Origin: UBA8958 sp964571695
Lineage (GTDB): Bacteria; Desulfobacterota; Syntrophia; Syntrophales; UBA8958
DNA length: 64,000 nt
Reading direction: 5' to 3'
NCBI GenBank assembly: GCA_964571695.1
Contig: CAZNDG010000007.1
Coordinates: 35,923 to 99,922, forward strand
The position numbers were made by a program, and so were the translations under genes. The notes beneath the pieces were generated by a model. It saw only the letters and a program-made list of their open reading frames with translations. It was not told the origin of the DNA and did no database searches. Positions within the stretch are counted from its first letter, which is position 1. Every line of letters begins with the position of its first letter. Below are positions 1 to 8,820 of this stretch, piece after piece.

Positions 1-1
1 G

Positions 2-2767
2 ACCTTTACCTTCTACGACCTCACCCGAACCGACTACCCCGACGGGACGTTCGAAACCTTCGCCTATGACGCCAAAGGCAACCTCACCAGCCGCACGGAC
101 CGGAGGGGAAGCACCTGGTCATTTGCCCACAACGCCAGGGGGCAGGTCCTGACGGCGACGAACCCCCTGGGGGGCGTGGAGACCTTCACCTACAATGACG
201 ACGGCACCCTGGCCTCGGCGAAGGACTCCGACACGGGAACCACCGGCTATGATTACGATGACCACAAACGACCGATCAAAGTGACCCATCCCGACGGCAC
301 GTTTCTCCAGATCACCTACAACGCCAACGACCAGATCGTCTTTGTCACGGACGAAAACAACCACACCTCCACCTACGTTTACAACTCCAACGGCCATCTC
401 GCGGAGGCCCAGGATCACTTGTACAACGTGACCTCCTACGCCTACGACAACATGGATCGAATCAGGCAGATCACGGACAAACTGGGCAAGATCACCACCC
501 TGACCTTCGACAACCGGGGGCGGCTGGCATCCATCACAGACCCGGACTCGTTGACAACGACCTACGGCTACGACGCCTATGGACGGCAAAACAGCGTCGC
601 CCGCGGCGATGCCGTCTGGCAGACCATCCATGACAGTGAAGGGCTGCCCTCGTTGTCCAAGACCCCCCTGGACCGCCAGACCAGCTACGAAAGCGACCGG
701 CTGGGCAATCTGACGGCCGTCACGGACCCCACCGGAAGCCGCATGGTCCTGTCCCGCAACGACATGGGCCAGGTGACGGGGATCACCGACGGTCTCAACC
801 GCCAGACCGGCTACGCCTACGATGCGGCGGGTAGCCTGGCAGGCGTCACCCTTCCGGAAGTCGGCGGGGCCGGCTACGAAAGGAATGTCCTGGGCCGGAT
901 CAGCAGGATCACGGACCTGAACGGCAAGACCTGGAACCTTACCTACACCTCCATGGGACGCCTGCAAACCATGACGGATCCCCTGAACAGGACCTGGCAG
1001 TACGCCTACGACAACCGGGGGCGGTTGAACCGGGTTACCTTCCCGGACGGAACGACCAAGACCATCACCTATGACGGCGTCGGCAATATCGTCCAGGCGG
1101 CCCATTCCGCGGGGCCTACGCTCTCCTTCGGCTACGACGACTTCCAGCGCCTCACGTCCACGGCGAGCCTGACCCTTTCCAGGGACGCAATGGGACGGGT
1201 CTTGACGACCTCCGACGGGGAGGCATCCTTCACGGCCGCCTACACGGACGGGGGGAGATTAAAGTCGCTGGAGGTCTCCGCCAATGATGACCGCTTTTCG
1301 GTAACGTACGCCTACAATGCCACCACCGGTCTCCTGGAGACCGTCTCGGACAGTCTCACCCAAACCGCCGTGACCTTCGCCTATGACGCCGACGGCAATC
1401 TGACGGCCATCGATCGCCCCAACGGGGTGCATACCCGTTACGACCGCGATGCCGCGGGACGTCTTGTCCGCATCCGGGAAGGGTCCTTCCTGGATGCCGC
1501 TTACACCCTGGATGCGGCAGGGCAGGTGGTCCGGGCGGACATGACCCTGCCCCCGCCGCTGGACCCCGTGTCGGCTATCGGCGACAGCACCGAATCCTTT
1601 TCTTACAACGACGCCTCCCAAACCGCCTCCGCGGGTTATGAGTACGACCCGCAGGGGAGGCTCACGGCGGCCCCGGGCCGGACCCTGACCTGGGACGGCG
1701 CATCCCGCCTGACCGCCGTCGGCGGCGTCCAGATGGGCTACAACGGTATGGGCGACCTGATCACCCGCACCGACGGCGCCGCCACAACCCGTTTCTCCTA
1801 CAGTCATTCCCTCGGGCGCCATCCCCTTGTGGCGGAGAGAAATGTCTCAGGCCCGGCCCTTGCCCGCTACTATGTCTGGACTCCCGACGGGCGCCTGCTT
1901 TACCTGATTGACCGGACAAACGGCAGCAAGGCCTATCATTATCATTTCGACCGGACCGGTTCGACGATCGCCCTTACGGACGAAACCGGCGCCATGACGG
2001 ACGCCTACGCCTACGACCCCTACGGCAGAATCCTGAGACGAGCCGGCGCCAGCACCCAGCCCTTCACCTTTGCCGGACAATGGGGCATGCGCCAGGAGGA
2101 CGCCACCCTCTACCAGGCCCGGGCGCGCTACTACGATGCCGCCACGGGCCGTTTCCTCTCCAGGGAACCCCTGTGGCCCCAGACGGACGATCCGAGGCTC
2201 CTCAACCCCTATTCCTACGCACGAGCCAACCCCATCCTGGAGGTGGACGTAACGGGCCGGGAACCGGAGAAACCGGAAAACATCACCCCTGTCCACATGG
2301 AACAGGGCCTGGCCCCGGACTCCTGGACAACCGCCATCCAGAACAGCATCGAGACGGCCATCGTCAAGAAGTCCTACTCGACCACCGACAAGGGCCGGCG
2401 GTTCGGCGTCATGGCCGGCAACAAACATAAAAAGGAGATGAACCGGGAGCGGGAGCGAAACAGGAAGATCGGCAAGAAGGCCAACGTGATCAAATTCGGC
2501 AAACCCCTGTTCGTTAACGTCGCCGACGAGGGGGATCGGATCGTCGTACTCATTTTCATTCGCAACAAGAACAATCTTCTCGTGGTGAAAGACATGTTCG
2601 AGATCGGCAAGAAGGAACTCGAGGCCGGGGAGCCCCAGGCGGATTTCTCCCTGCAGGAGAAGCTGTTCGGAAGCGATGTGAAACGGGTGGAGGGAAACAA
2701 CCCCGTGGCCGACCGCTTCGTGGACAAGGTGGCGGCATCGGTCCGACGCCATGTCGATGACGAATAA
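2..2767 (+). CDS. RHS/YD-repeat protein, 5'-truncated by window edge
   Basis: The reading frame is open from the first bases of the window, so the start lies upstream; about 921 residues are visible. It is built of dozens of YD repeats (G-x-L/N-x-x-x-x-D plus YAYD/YGYD motifs), which form the beta-cocoon shell of RHS proteins. The RHS core signature (ARYYDAATGRFLSREP, then NPYSYARANP) falls near visible residues 706-745. After it comes an unrelated, lysine/arginine-rich tail of about 170 residues, the position where polymorphic RHS toxins carry their effector. I recognise no toxin motif in the tail. The family is known for contact-dependent toxins and cell-surface proteins; the role here is inference. 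A GTG codon at 176 is only an internal codon. Confidence 0.9.
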   Translation, partial: TFTFYDLTRTDYPDGTFETFAYDAKGNLTSRTDRRGSTWSFAHNARGQVLTATNPLGGVETFTYNDDGTLASAKDSDTGTTGYDYDDHKRPIKVTHPDGTFLQITYNANDQIVFVTDENNHTSTYVYNSNGHLAEAQDHLYNVTSYAYDNMDRIRQITDKLGKITTLTFDNRGRLASITDPDSLTTTYGYDAYGRQNSVARGDAVWQTIHDSEGLPSLSKTPLDRQTSYESDRLGNLTAVTDPTGSRMVLSRNDMGQVTGITDGLNRQTGYAYDAAGSLAGVTLPEVGGAGYERNVLGRISRITDLNGKTWNLTYTSMGRLQTMTDPLNRTWQYAYDNRGRLNRVTFPDGTTKTITYDGVGNIVQAAHSAGPTLSFGYDDFQRLTSTASLTLSRDAMGRVLTTSDGEASFTAAYTDGGRLKSLEVSANDDRFSVTYAYNATTGLLETVSDSLTQTAVTFAYDADGNLTAIDRPNGVHTRYDRDAAGRLVRIREGSFLDAAYTLDAAGQVVRADMTLPPPLDPVSAIGDSTESFSYNDASQTASAGYEYDPQGRLTAAPGRTLTWDGASRLTAVGGVQMGYNGMGDLITRTDGAATTRFSYSHSLGRHPLVAERNVSGPALARYYVWTPDGRLLYLIDRTNGSKAYHYHFDRTGSTIALTDETGAMTDAYAYDPYGRILRRAGASTQPFTFAGQWGMRQEDATLYQARARYYDAATGRFLSREPLWPQTDDPRLLNPYSYARANPILEVDVTGREPEKPENITPVHMEQGLAPDSWTTAIQNSIETAIVKKSYSTTDKGRRFGVMAGNKHKKEMNRERERNRKIGKKANVIKFGKPLFVNVADEGDRIVVLIFIRNKNNLLVVKDMFEIGKKELEAGEPQADFSLQEKLFGSDVKRVEGNNPVADRFVDKVAASVRRHVDDE

Positions 2768-2785
2768 AGAAGGAGGATGTCCTTT

Positions 2786-3190
2786 ATGAAAAACTCTCGA
2801 ACCATCGCCATTTTCAAGGCCATGGTTGTCTGGGCCATGGTTATCTTCTTCTCCGCGCCCGCCGCCGCCCTCACGGTGACCTACACGTACGACGGGGCGG
2901 GACGCCTGACAAAGGCGGCCTTCGCAAGCGGTCAACGGATACTTTATTTCTATGATCAAGCGGGAAATATCCTGAAGCGCCAGTCCTTCGACAGGGGAAG
3001 CGACCTCTACGGCGACGTGAACGGCGACGGCATCGTCAACCTGACGGATATCGTCACGGTGCTGAAGCTCCAGGCCGATATGGACCGGGAGAAGGATTAC
3101 TACAACATGAATGCCGACGTGAACGGCGACAACCGGATCGGCACCGCCGAGGCGCTTTATATTCTCCAGGGAATTGCGGAGATGAGATAG
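2786..3190 (+). CDS. small secreted protein with YD repeat and dockerin-like EF-hand repeats
   Basis: The product is 134 residues. It has an N-terminal signal peptide (MKNSRTIAIFKAMVV followed by a hydrophobic run ending SAPAAA), one or two YD-type motifs (TYTYDGAGRLTKA, YFYDQAGNILKR), then a dockerin type I-like region with two calcium-binding loops, DVNGDGIVNLTD and DVNGDNRIGTAEA. An AAGGAGG Shine-Dalgarno sits 9 bases before this ATG; the ATG at 2777 directly touches it and is unlikely. It follows the RHS gene by 18 bases and is probably co-transcribed with it. Dockerin-like repeats usually mediate protein docking outside the cell, so a role as partner or anchor of the RHS protein is an inference. 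It is too short to be an RHS core itself. Confidence 0.7.
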   Translation: MKNSRTIAIFKAMVVWAMVIFFSAPAAALTVTYTYDGAGRLTKAAFASGQRILYFYDQAGNILKRQSFDRGSDLYGDVNGDGIVNLTDIVTVLKLQADMDREKDYYNMNADVNGDNRIGTAEALYILQGIAEMR

Positions 3191-3278
3191 AACGCCGCTC
3201 GCACATGCGCCCTAACATCCCGATTTAGAAGGGCCTTGGTTAAATATGCGGCTCTGTGGCGTAAGAACGGTCATCATT

Positions 3279-4673
3279 TCAGGATCTCTGCAAACGCTCC
3301 CACAGGTAGGTCCGAAATAGGTCGTTATCGGCCGGTAGGAGGACCGGTTCCCCGATCCGGGCATCCAACTCTCTCATACTCGGCGGCAGTTCCGGCTCAA
3401 TTCCCAGCAGTTCCGTGATCTCCGCCGGAAACTTGGCCGGATGGGCCGTCTCCAGTGATACGCACAGCCCTCCATAGCGGCTTTTATCCAGGTAATCTTC
3501 CAGCCCCCGCCAGCCCACGGCGCCGTGGGGCTCCAGCAGGACACCGTAGGTCTCATAGACCCGCTTTATGGTCCGCTTTGTTTCCCCATCGGTGACGCTC
3601 ACTGAATGGATGCGGCGGCGGATTTCATCCCGATCGGGATCGCGGTGGACCATGCCGTTACGGTCCACGGTCCCGCCGTAAAGATCGAAGAATCGGGCCA
3701 GATTGCTGGGATGGCCCACGTTCATGGCATTGGAAAGGCAGGCCCGGGAAGGAGAGACCTTTTCGTAGATCCCGGTGGCGAGAAAGCGCGGAAACTCGTC
3801 GTTTTCATTGGTGGGCATCACCAGCATCCGCACCGGAAGACCCATGCGGCGGGCGTATTCACAGCCCAGGGCGTTGCCGAAATTTCCGGAAGGCACGGAA
3901 AAGACGATTTCCTCTCCCGCCTCCACCTGGGCCAACTGGGCGTAGGCATAGACATAGTAGATCGTCTGGGGAAGAATGCGGCCGAAATTTATGGAATTGG
4001 CCGACGTCAGATTCAGTTCCGCCAGGGAGGGATCAGCGAAGGCCTGCTTTACCATGTTCTGGCAATCGTCGAATTTCCCGGACACGGAGACCGCCTGGAC
4101 GTTTTGCCCGATGGTATCGAGTTGTTTTCGCTGTCGGGAGCTGACCTCGTCCCGGGGATAGAGGATCGTCACATCTATGCCCGGCACCCCCTTGAAGGCC
4201 TCCCCCACCGCGCTTCCCGTATCTCCCGAAGTAGCCACCAGGACATTGAGGCGTTTGTCCGGCGACCGGAGCATGCTCATGAGACGGGCCATCATTCGGG
4301 CGGCGAAGTCCTTGAAAGAGGCCGTCGGCCCCTGATCGAGGCGCAGGACATAGTTTTCGCCCACTACTCGCTCCAGAGGCACGGAGAAGTTGTAGGCATC
4401 TTCCACCACCAGGCGCAATCTATCGAGTTCCACCTCTCCGGCGAGAAATTTACGGGCCACCAACCAGGCGGCTTCCGGGTAGGGCATTCCCTTCAGGGCA
4501 GCGACATCCGCCGGCACCAGTTCTGGAATCCTCTCCGGCATGAACAGCCCCTCGTCCGGGGCCTGCCCCATGAGGAGCGCCTCCCGGAAGCTGACCGTTT
4601 CCCGGAAGGGCTTCCCGCCGCCACCCAGGTTCAGATTTCTATTGGTGCTGTAATAACGAATCGTCATTGACAT
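3279..4673 (-). CDS. thrC: threonine synthase
   Basis: The enzyme makes L-threonine from O-phospho-L-homoserine using PLP, the last step of the threonine branch. At 464 residues it has the length of the long (class II, yeast/E. coli-like) threonine synthases. The N-terminal YYSTN motif opens the protein; the PLP lysine is in TASFKDF near residue 121; the phosphate-binding region is SGDTGSA near 149-155; PSGNFGN lies near 261. An AGGAG stretch lies 6 bases before the start. A second ATG two codons later is possible. No other threonine or homoserine gene is nearby, so it appears to be transcribed alone. It is convergent with the RHS cluster and divergent from selD. Confidence 0.95.
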   Translation of the reverse strand: MSMTIRYYSTNRNLNLGGGGKPFRETVSFREALLMGQAPDEGLFMPERIPELVPADVAALKGMPYPEAAWLVARKFLAGEVELDRLRLVVEDAYNFSVPLERVVGENYVLRLDQGPTASFKDFAARMMARLMSMLRSPDKRLNVLVATSGDTGSAVGEAFKGVPGIDVTILYPRDEVSSRQRKQLDTIGQNVQAVSVSGKFDDCQNMVKQAFADPSLAELNLTSANSINFGRILPQTIYYVYAYAQLAQVEAGEEIVFSVPSGNFGNALGCEYARRMGLPVRMLVMPTNENDEFPRFLATGIYEKVSPSRACLSNAMNVGHPSNLARFFDLYGGTVDRNGMVHRDPDRDEIRRRIHSVSVTDGETKRTIKRVYETYGVLLEPHGAVGWRGLEDYLDKSRYGGLCVSLETAHPAKFPAEITELLGIEPELPPSMRELDARIGEPVLLPADNDLFRTYLWERLQRS

Positions 4674-5072
4674 TTCCTGCTCCTGTCCCCATGGTTCTCC
4701 GGCCCGGCATCCTGGAGATCGCCTCCCCCGGCGGATGGGCGAATGGTTTACATCATGCTGATCTTAAATGATTAATCCACCGGACCGGGATAGCCGTCCG
4801 CTGGTTCCCGGACGTTTTCGATTCCAGACTCCGGCGATACCGCAAAAAAAACCGGAGCTATACAAAACTCCGGGAAATGTTTACCTTCCCACTCTTTCCC
4901 TGTCAAGCATCTTCTCTTCAGGCTCTTCTGGGCAAACCGCTCCTTCCAAACCGGGTAGCGCCAACCTGCATCGATAAGGGCGTCATCTTCCCGATTGACA
5001 GAAAGGGTTTTTCGGCGGATAATCGGCACCGGAGATTAACGTTCGAGCATGATTGACGTTGAGGATTCAACA
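4674..5072. other. thrC-selD intergenic region without a supported protein gene
   Basis: This is the divergent space between thrC (minus) and the true selD start. Reading frames across it on either strand lack a convincing ribosome site or family resemblance. The one clear structure is a hairpin with a T run on the minus strand near 4844-4873, about 170 bases upstream of thrC. It could end a short minus-strand transcript (small RNA) or act as an attenuator of thrC. I cannot match the roughly 170 bases before it to a known RNA family. Confidence 0.4.
4844..4873 (-). terminator. possible minus-strand terminator/attenuator upstream of thrC
   Basis: Read on the minus strand, CTCCGG-type arms (CCGGAG / CTCCGG, 6 bp, about 10-base loop) are followed directly by a run of eight T. 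It lies between the thrC start and the selD divergent region, so it would stop a leader or small RNA, not a known upstream gene. Confidence 0.5.
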
Positions 5073-6128
5073 ATGACGAAAGAAAACCGCCCGCGCCTGA
5101 CCCAGACCGTCCACGGCGCCGGCTGAGCCTGCAAGATAGGTCCGGGCGACCTGCGCGAAGCGCTTAAAGATCTACCCTTCATGACGGACCCCCATCTTCT
5201 GGCGGGGATGGAACACTCCGAAGACGCCGGCGTCTATAAACTCCGCGACGATCTGGCGATCATCCAGACCGTGGATTTCTTCACCCCCATCGTCGATGAC
5301 CCTTACACCTTCGGCCAGATCGCCGTGACCAACGCCCTCAGCGACGTCTATGCCATGCGGGGCAATCCCCTGACGGCGATGAACATCGTCTGCTTTCCCA
5401 TCAATAAACTCGATATTTCCATTCTCCGGGACATTCTCCGGGGCGGGCTTGACAAGATGCGGGAGGCGGGCGTCCTCCTAGTCGGCGGGCATAGCGTCGA
5501 GGACGACGAGACCAAATACGGCCTCGCCGTGACGGGAATCGCCCATCCCGATCAGATCCTCTTGAACCGGGGCGCCCGGCCGGGAGACAGGCTCGTCCTG
5601 ACCAAGGCCCTCGGCACGGGAATAGTCAGCACCGCCGTCAAGGGGGGGATAGCTACGGAGAGCCTGGTCAACGAGGCCGTCCGCGCCATGACGACCCTGA
5701 ACAAGTCCGGGGCGCAAGCCCTCATGGAGACGCCGGATGTCCATTCCTGCACCGACATCACCGGATTCGGTCTCCTCGGGCACGCCTGCGAGATGATCGA
5801 GGACAGCCAGGTAGGCATGGAGATCCATGCCGGCGCCGTGCCTTTCTTCAGCGGCCTGCGGGAAATCGCCGAGCTGGGCGTGCTGCCCGCGGGGCTCCAC
5901 CGCAACCGAAGGTTCCGCGAAAACCGGATCGAGATCGACCCGGGATGCCCGGAGTGGCAGGTGGACATCCTCTTCGACCCCCAAACCGCCGGGGGGCTTT
6001 TCGTCGCCGTGGCCCCCGCGGAGGCGGAGAAACTACTGGATAAACTCCACCACGTGGGCCTTGGCGAGGCCGCCATCATCGGTAGCGTCACCGGCGAAAG
6101 GAAAGGAAAGATTACCGTCCGGCCATGA
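5073..6128 (+). CDS. selD: selenide, water dikinase, selenocysteine-containing (UGA at 5124-5126)
   Basis: SelD makes selenophosphate from selenide and ATP, the selenium donor for selenocysteine and 2-selenouridine. A plain ORF starts only at 5181, but the frame continues upstream through an in-frame TGA at codon 18 to an ATG at 5073: MTKENRPRLTQTVHGAG-U-ACKIGPGDL. The G-U/C-x-C-K-I-G-P context is the SelD active site, where Cys or Sec sits next to the catalytic Lys. Reading UGA as Sec gives 351 residues, normal for SelD. Later motifs agree: a DFFTPIVDDP metal-binding region, NALSDVYAMRG, and FDPQTAGGL near the C-terminus. A short hairpin follows the UGA (separate entry). The gene overlaps the next start by four bases (ATGA), suggesting translational coupling. 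Confidence 0.93.
5124..5156 (+). promoter_or_regulatory. UGA selenocysteine codon with candidate bacterial SECIS hairpin
   Basis: The TGA at 5124-5126 is followed 11 bases later by a 5-bp stem AGGTC / GACCT (5138-5142 with 5148-5152) closing a CGGGC loop. Bacterial SECIS elements are short hairpins just 3' of the UGA and bind SelB. The position fits; I have not folded it by program. Confidence 0.65.
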
Positions 6129-7198
6129 AACGCATCGAATCGCTGCTGGTCAAAAAGGAGGAAACCCTCTTCAACGTCTTCAAGCTACGTTCCATGGCCC
6201 GGCCGGAGGATACCATGGCGGTGCTCATGTTCGGCAGCCCCGATCCGGATGCCGTCGCCTCGGCGATGGCCCTGCGGGAAATCATGCGACAGACGGTGGG
6301 GCTGAAGAAATTCGCCTTCGTTGCCACGGAAGGGGTGCTCCGCCAGCAGAACCAGGAATTCATCCGGGCCATGAAGGTGGAAATTCAGCTCCTGAGCAAG
6401 ACAGATCTCCAGGACTACCGACTCGTCGCCCTCGTGGACGCCCAGCCCACCTTCTTCGGGAAGACCGGCGATCTGATCCACCCCCAGATCGTCATCGACC
6501 ACCATCCCGTAACCGCCGCCTGGCATGCCGAACTGGCGGATGTCCGCCCCCAGTACGGCGCCCTCTCCACCATCATGATGGAGTATCTCCTCGCCGCCCG
6601 GGTCCGGATACCCAAACTGCTCTATACCGCCCTGCTTTACGGTATCAAAAGCGACACCAACAATTTCGAACGGGATTCGATCCTCGAGGACATCGGGGCT
6701 TACTACCTGACCTCGGTTCGGGCCAACCGGGAACTCATCCGCCGCATCGAGCTGAACCAGATTCCCGAACGCTACCTGAAGTCTTTCGAACATGCCTATT
6801 TCCACCGCCGCCGCTACCGCGACCGGATCACCAGTTTCCTGGGCAAGGTGGACAGCCCCGATGTATGCGTCCAGGTAGCGGATTTCTATCTGCGCATCGT
6901 CGATGTTTACTACGTGGTTATCGCCGGGATCATCAAAGACCGGCTGATCATCGTCTTTCGGGGCGACGGTTACCGCCAGGACTGCGGCTACATCGCGGCA
7001 GCGGCCTTCGGGAAGTACGGCGGCGGCGGCGGGCACAAGAGCGCGGCACGGGTGGAAATCCCCCTGGAAACACTCAGAGAGGTCCTCCCGGGAGATTGGT
7101 CTCAAGAAGCGGTGGAACAGTTTCTCGTCCAGCGCCTCCGTCAGAAACGCCCGGCAAAGACGAAGAAACGTCCGGCAAACAACGTCAGGGAATCCTGA
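6125..7198 (+). CDS. DHH-family phosphoesterase (NrnA/RecJ-like)
   Basis: The 357-residue protein has the DHH/DHHA1 architecture of nanoRNases, PAP phosphatases and c-di-AMP phosphodiesterases. The N-terminal metal motifs are visible: GSPDPDAVASA near 38-48, ALVDAQPT near 107, and IDHHPV near 125, the DHH signature that binds Mn2+. The C-terminal DHHA1 domain ends with GGGGGHKSAARV, the substrate-binding glycine motif. About 45 residues precede the first metal motif. The start overlaps the selD stop by four bases. The substrate (short RNA oligomers, PAP or cyclic dinucleotide products) cannot be decided from sequence. A lysine/arginine-rich tail (KRPAKTKKRP) closes the protein. Confidence 0.88.
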   Translation: MKRIESLLVKKEETLFNVFKLRSMARPEDTMAVLMFGSPDPDAVASAMALREIMRQTVGLKKFAFVATEGVLRQQNQEFIRAMKVEIQLLSKTDLQDYRLVALVDAQPTFFGKTGDLIHPQIVIDHHPVTAAWHAELADVRPQYGALSTIMMEYLLAARVRIPKLLYTALLYGIKSDTNNFERDSILEDIGAYYLTSVRANRELIRRIELNQIPERYLKSFEHAYFHRRRYRDRITSFLGKVDSPDVCVQVADFYLRIVDVYYVVIAGIIKDRLIIVFRGDGYRQDCGYIAAAAFGKYGGGGGHKSAARVEIPLETLREVLPGDWSQEAVEQFLVQRLRQKRPAKTKKRPANNVRES

Positions 7199-7268
7199 CT
7201 CTCTTTCTCCGGCTTATATCCATCACTCCCAGCGAACGGTAAAGCAATTCCCACCGGGGAAAATAAAG

Positions 7269-8423
7269 TCAGTTGCCGTGGGCGGTGACGGGTAGCGGCA
7301 TCCTGATCTTTTGGGTGAAGTACAGTGAAACCAACGTAAGACCGGCCCCGATCAGAAAGGGCAGCCGCCAGTTCAACAGCCACAGGCTGCCGCCGATCAG
7401 GGGGATGATGATGGCGGAGATATGGTTGATCGTGAATCCCACGGCGGTGCTCTGGGAAAGGTCGCTGGTGTCTGCCGTTTTCTGGAGATACGTGTTCAAC
7501 CCGATGGAAAAGTTGAAAAAGACACTGTCCAGGACGTAGAGGATTACCGCCACCCAGGGATTCTCGATAAAGGCATAGCCCAGAAACAGGATGAAGAGAC
7601 TGGCGCTTTCCAGGGACAGGACCACCCGCTCGCCATAGACGTTGATCGCCCGGGAGATATATCTGTTGGTGAGAAAGGTCAGGGCATAGTTCAGGACATA
7701 AATACCGGCGATGGTGCTGACGGCGAGACGGTATTTTTCCACCAGGAGGAAGACGGCGAAGACTATGAATATCTGCCGGCGGGCGCCGCTCAGAAAGTTC
7801 AGGGTATAGTACAACCAGTATTTCCGGCGCAGGACGAGTTTGTTCTGGCGGTGCAGTCCCTCCTCTTCCGCCGGATTTTTCGTCAGCATATAGATACCGG
7901 TCAGGCCCACAAAGATGCCCAGCAGGAGGAAATTGCCGCGGTAGGGAATGAAAAAGGAAAGCATCCAGACCGCCGTCCCGACGGTGATATTGGCCAGGGC
8001 ACCGTATCCACGCAGGCGGGCAAAGACGATGGGCGCGTCATGCCGGTCAAAATACTGCACCGTGAGGGATTTGTTTGTGGTCTCGAAATAGTGAAAACCA
8101 ATGGACATCACTATGGTGGTCATGAGCAGGCCAGGAAAGGTGGTGAAAAAGCCGGTGGCCCCGATGCCGATCCCCAGCATCACCACGGACCAAGCCGACA
8201 GGCGGTGTTCCCGCATGATCAGCAGCATGTACATCACCAGAAAGGTCAGGAAGCCCGGAATCTCCCGGACCGCCTGGGCCACCCCGATCTGAAAACCGTT
8301 TACGCCCACTATCTCTTTGGCAAAATTGGTGAACAAGGCCATCCATCCCTGCAATCCGGCGCTGGCACAGATAACGAGAACCATGAGATAGGAATACATC
8401 GGTTTATTCTTGAATTTCTCCAT
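7269..8423 (-). CDS. MFS transporter
   Basis: The protein has 384 residues and about 12 hydrophobic segments separated by short charged loops, typical of the major facilitator superfamily. Early segments include YLMVLVICASAGLQGWMA and FLTFLVMYMLLIM followed by REHR; a long cytoplasmic loop (NPAEEEGLHRQNKLVLRRKY) lies mid-protein. The substrate is not evident. It lies downstream of fmdB on the same strand, but a terminator hairpin sits directly before its start, so it is probably expressed weakly by read-through or from its own promoter. No strong Shine-Dalgarno precedes the ATG used here. The C-terminus ends against the converging phosphoesterase gene. Confidence 0.8.
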   Translation of the reverse strand: MEKFKNKPMYSYLMVLVICASAGLQGWMALFTNFAKEIVGVNGFQIGVAQAVREIPGFLTFLVMYMLLIMREHRLSAWSVVMLGIGIGATGFFTTFPGLLMTTIVMSIGFHYFETTNKSLTVQYFDRHDAPIVFARLRGYGALANITVGTAVWMLSFFIPYRGNFLLLGIFVGLTGIYMLTKNPAEEEGLHRQNKLVLRRKYWLYYTLNFLSGARRQIFIVFAVFLLVEKYRLAVSTIAGIYVLNYALTFLTNRYISRAINVYGERVVLSLESASLFILFLGYAFIENPWVAVILYVLDSVFFNFSIGLNTYLQKTADTSDLSQSTAVGFTINHISAIIIPLIGGSLWLLNWRLPFLIGAGLTLVSLYFTQKIRMPLPVTAHGN

Positions 8424-8433
8424 GGCGGAAACG

Positions 8434-8473
8434 AAAAACCGGAGACAGCCTCACGGGGCACATCTCCGGTTAT
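8434..8473 (-). terminator. rho-independent terminator after fmdB
   Basis: On the minus strand a 9-bp stem AACCGGAGA / TCTCCGGTT is followed by a TTTTTCGTTT tract. It lies between the fmdB stop and the MFS start. Confidence 0.75.
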
Positions 8474-8510
8474 GTATTCGTGATTATTACTTTTTAGGTT
8501 GCGATGCCGG

Positions 8511-8795
8511 TTATTCGGAAGTCTTGGCGTCGCCGGATGTATCGGATGTTACCTTTTCCGTCCCGGCCGCAGCCGCCGACGGTTCCTCCTGTTTCGATTC
8601 ACTGTGCGGCGCCTTTACCCCGCCGTAATCGGTCACATACCAGCCGCTGCCCTTCAGATGAAACGAAGAAAGGGACATCAGCTTCGTCACGGGACCCTTA
8701 CAGAACCGGCAGGATTTGACCGCCGGATCGGTAATCCTCTGAAACATTTCAAAGTCCTTTCCGCATTTCTTGCATTTATACTCATAAATTGGCAT
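8511..8795 (-). CDS. FmdB-family zinc ribbon protein
   Basis: The product is a 94-residue FmdB/CxxC_CXXC_SSSS-type regulator-like protein. It opens MPIYEYKCKKCGKDFE and has a second CxxC pair (SCRFCKGPV), which together form a zinc ribbon within the first 45 residues. The rest is a low-complexity acidic tail rich in Ser, Lys and Glu. The ATG used has a GGGAGG 9 bases upstream; a GTG three codons earlier directly abuts the ribosome site and is not preferred. The function of the family is poorly known (named after a formamidase/amidase regulator). It closes the long minus-strand run that begins with the adenylate cyclase, and a terminator follows. Confidence 0.85.
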   Translation of the reverse strand: MPIYEYKCKKCGKDFEMFQRITDPAVKSCRFCKGPVTKLMSLSSFHLKGSGWYVTDYGGVKAPHSESKQEEPSAAAAGTEKVTSDTSGDAKTSE

Positions 8796-8820
8796 AAAAA
8801 ACACCCTCCCAATTTTTATT

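Noticed and set aside
4772..5029. Minus-strand 85-codon frame in the thrC-selD gap
   Set aside because: Poor ribosome site, low similarity to proteins I know, and it spans the terminator-like hairpin.
5181..6128. selD starting at the ATG at 5181
   Set aside because: This start omits the active-site Sec/Cys and Lys; the frame upstream matches SelD through the UGA.
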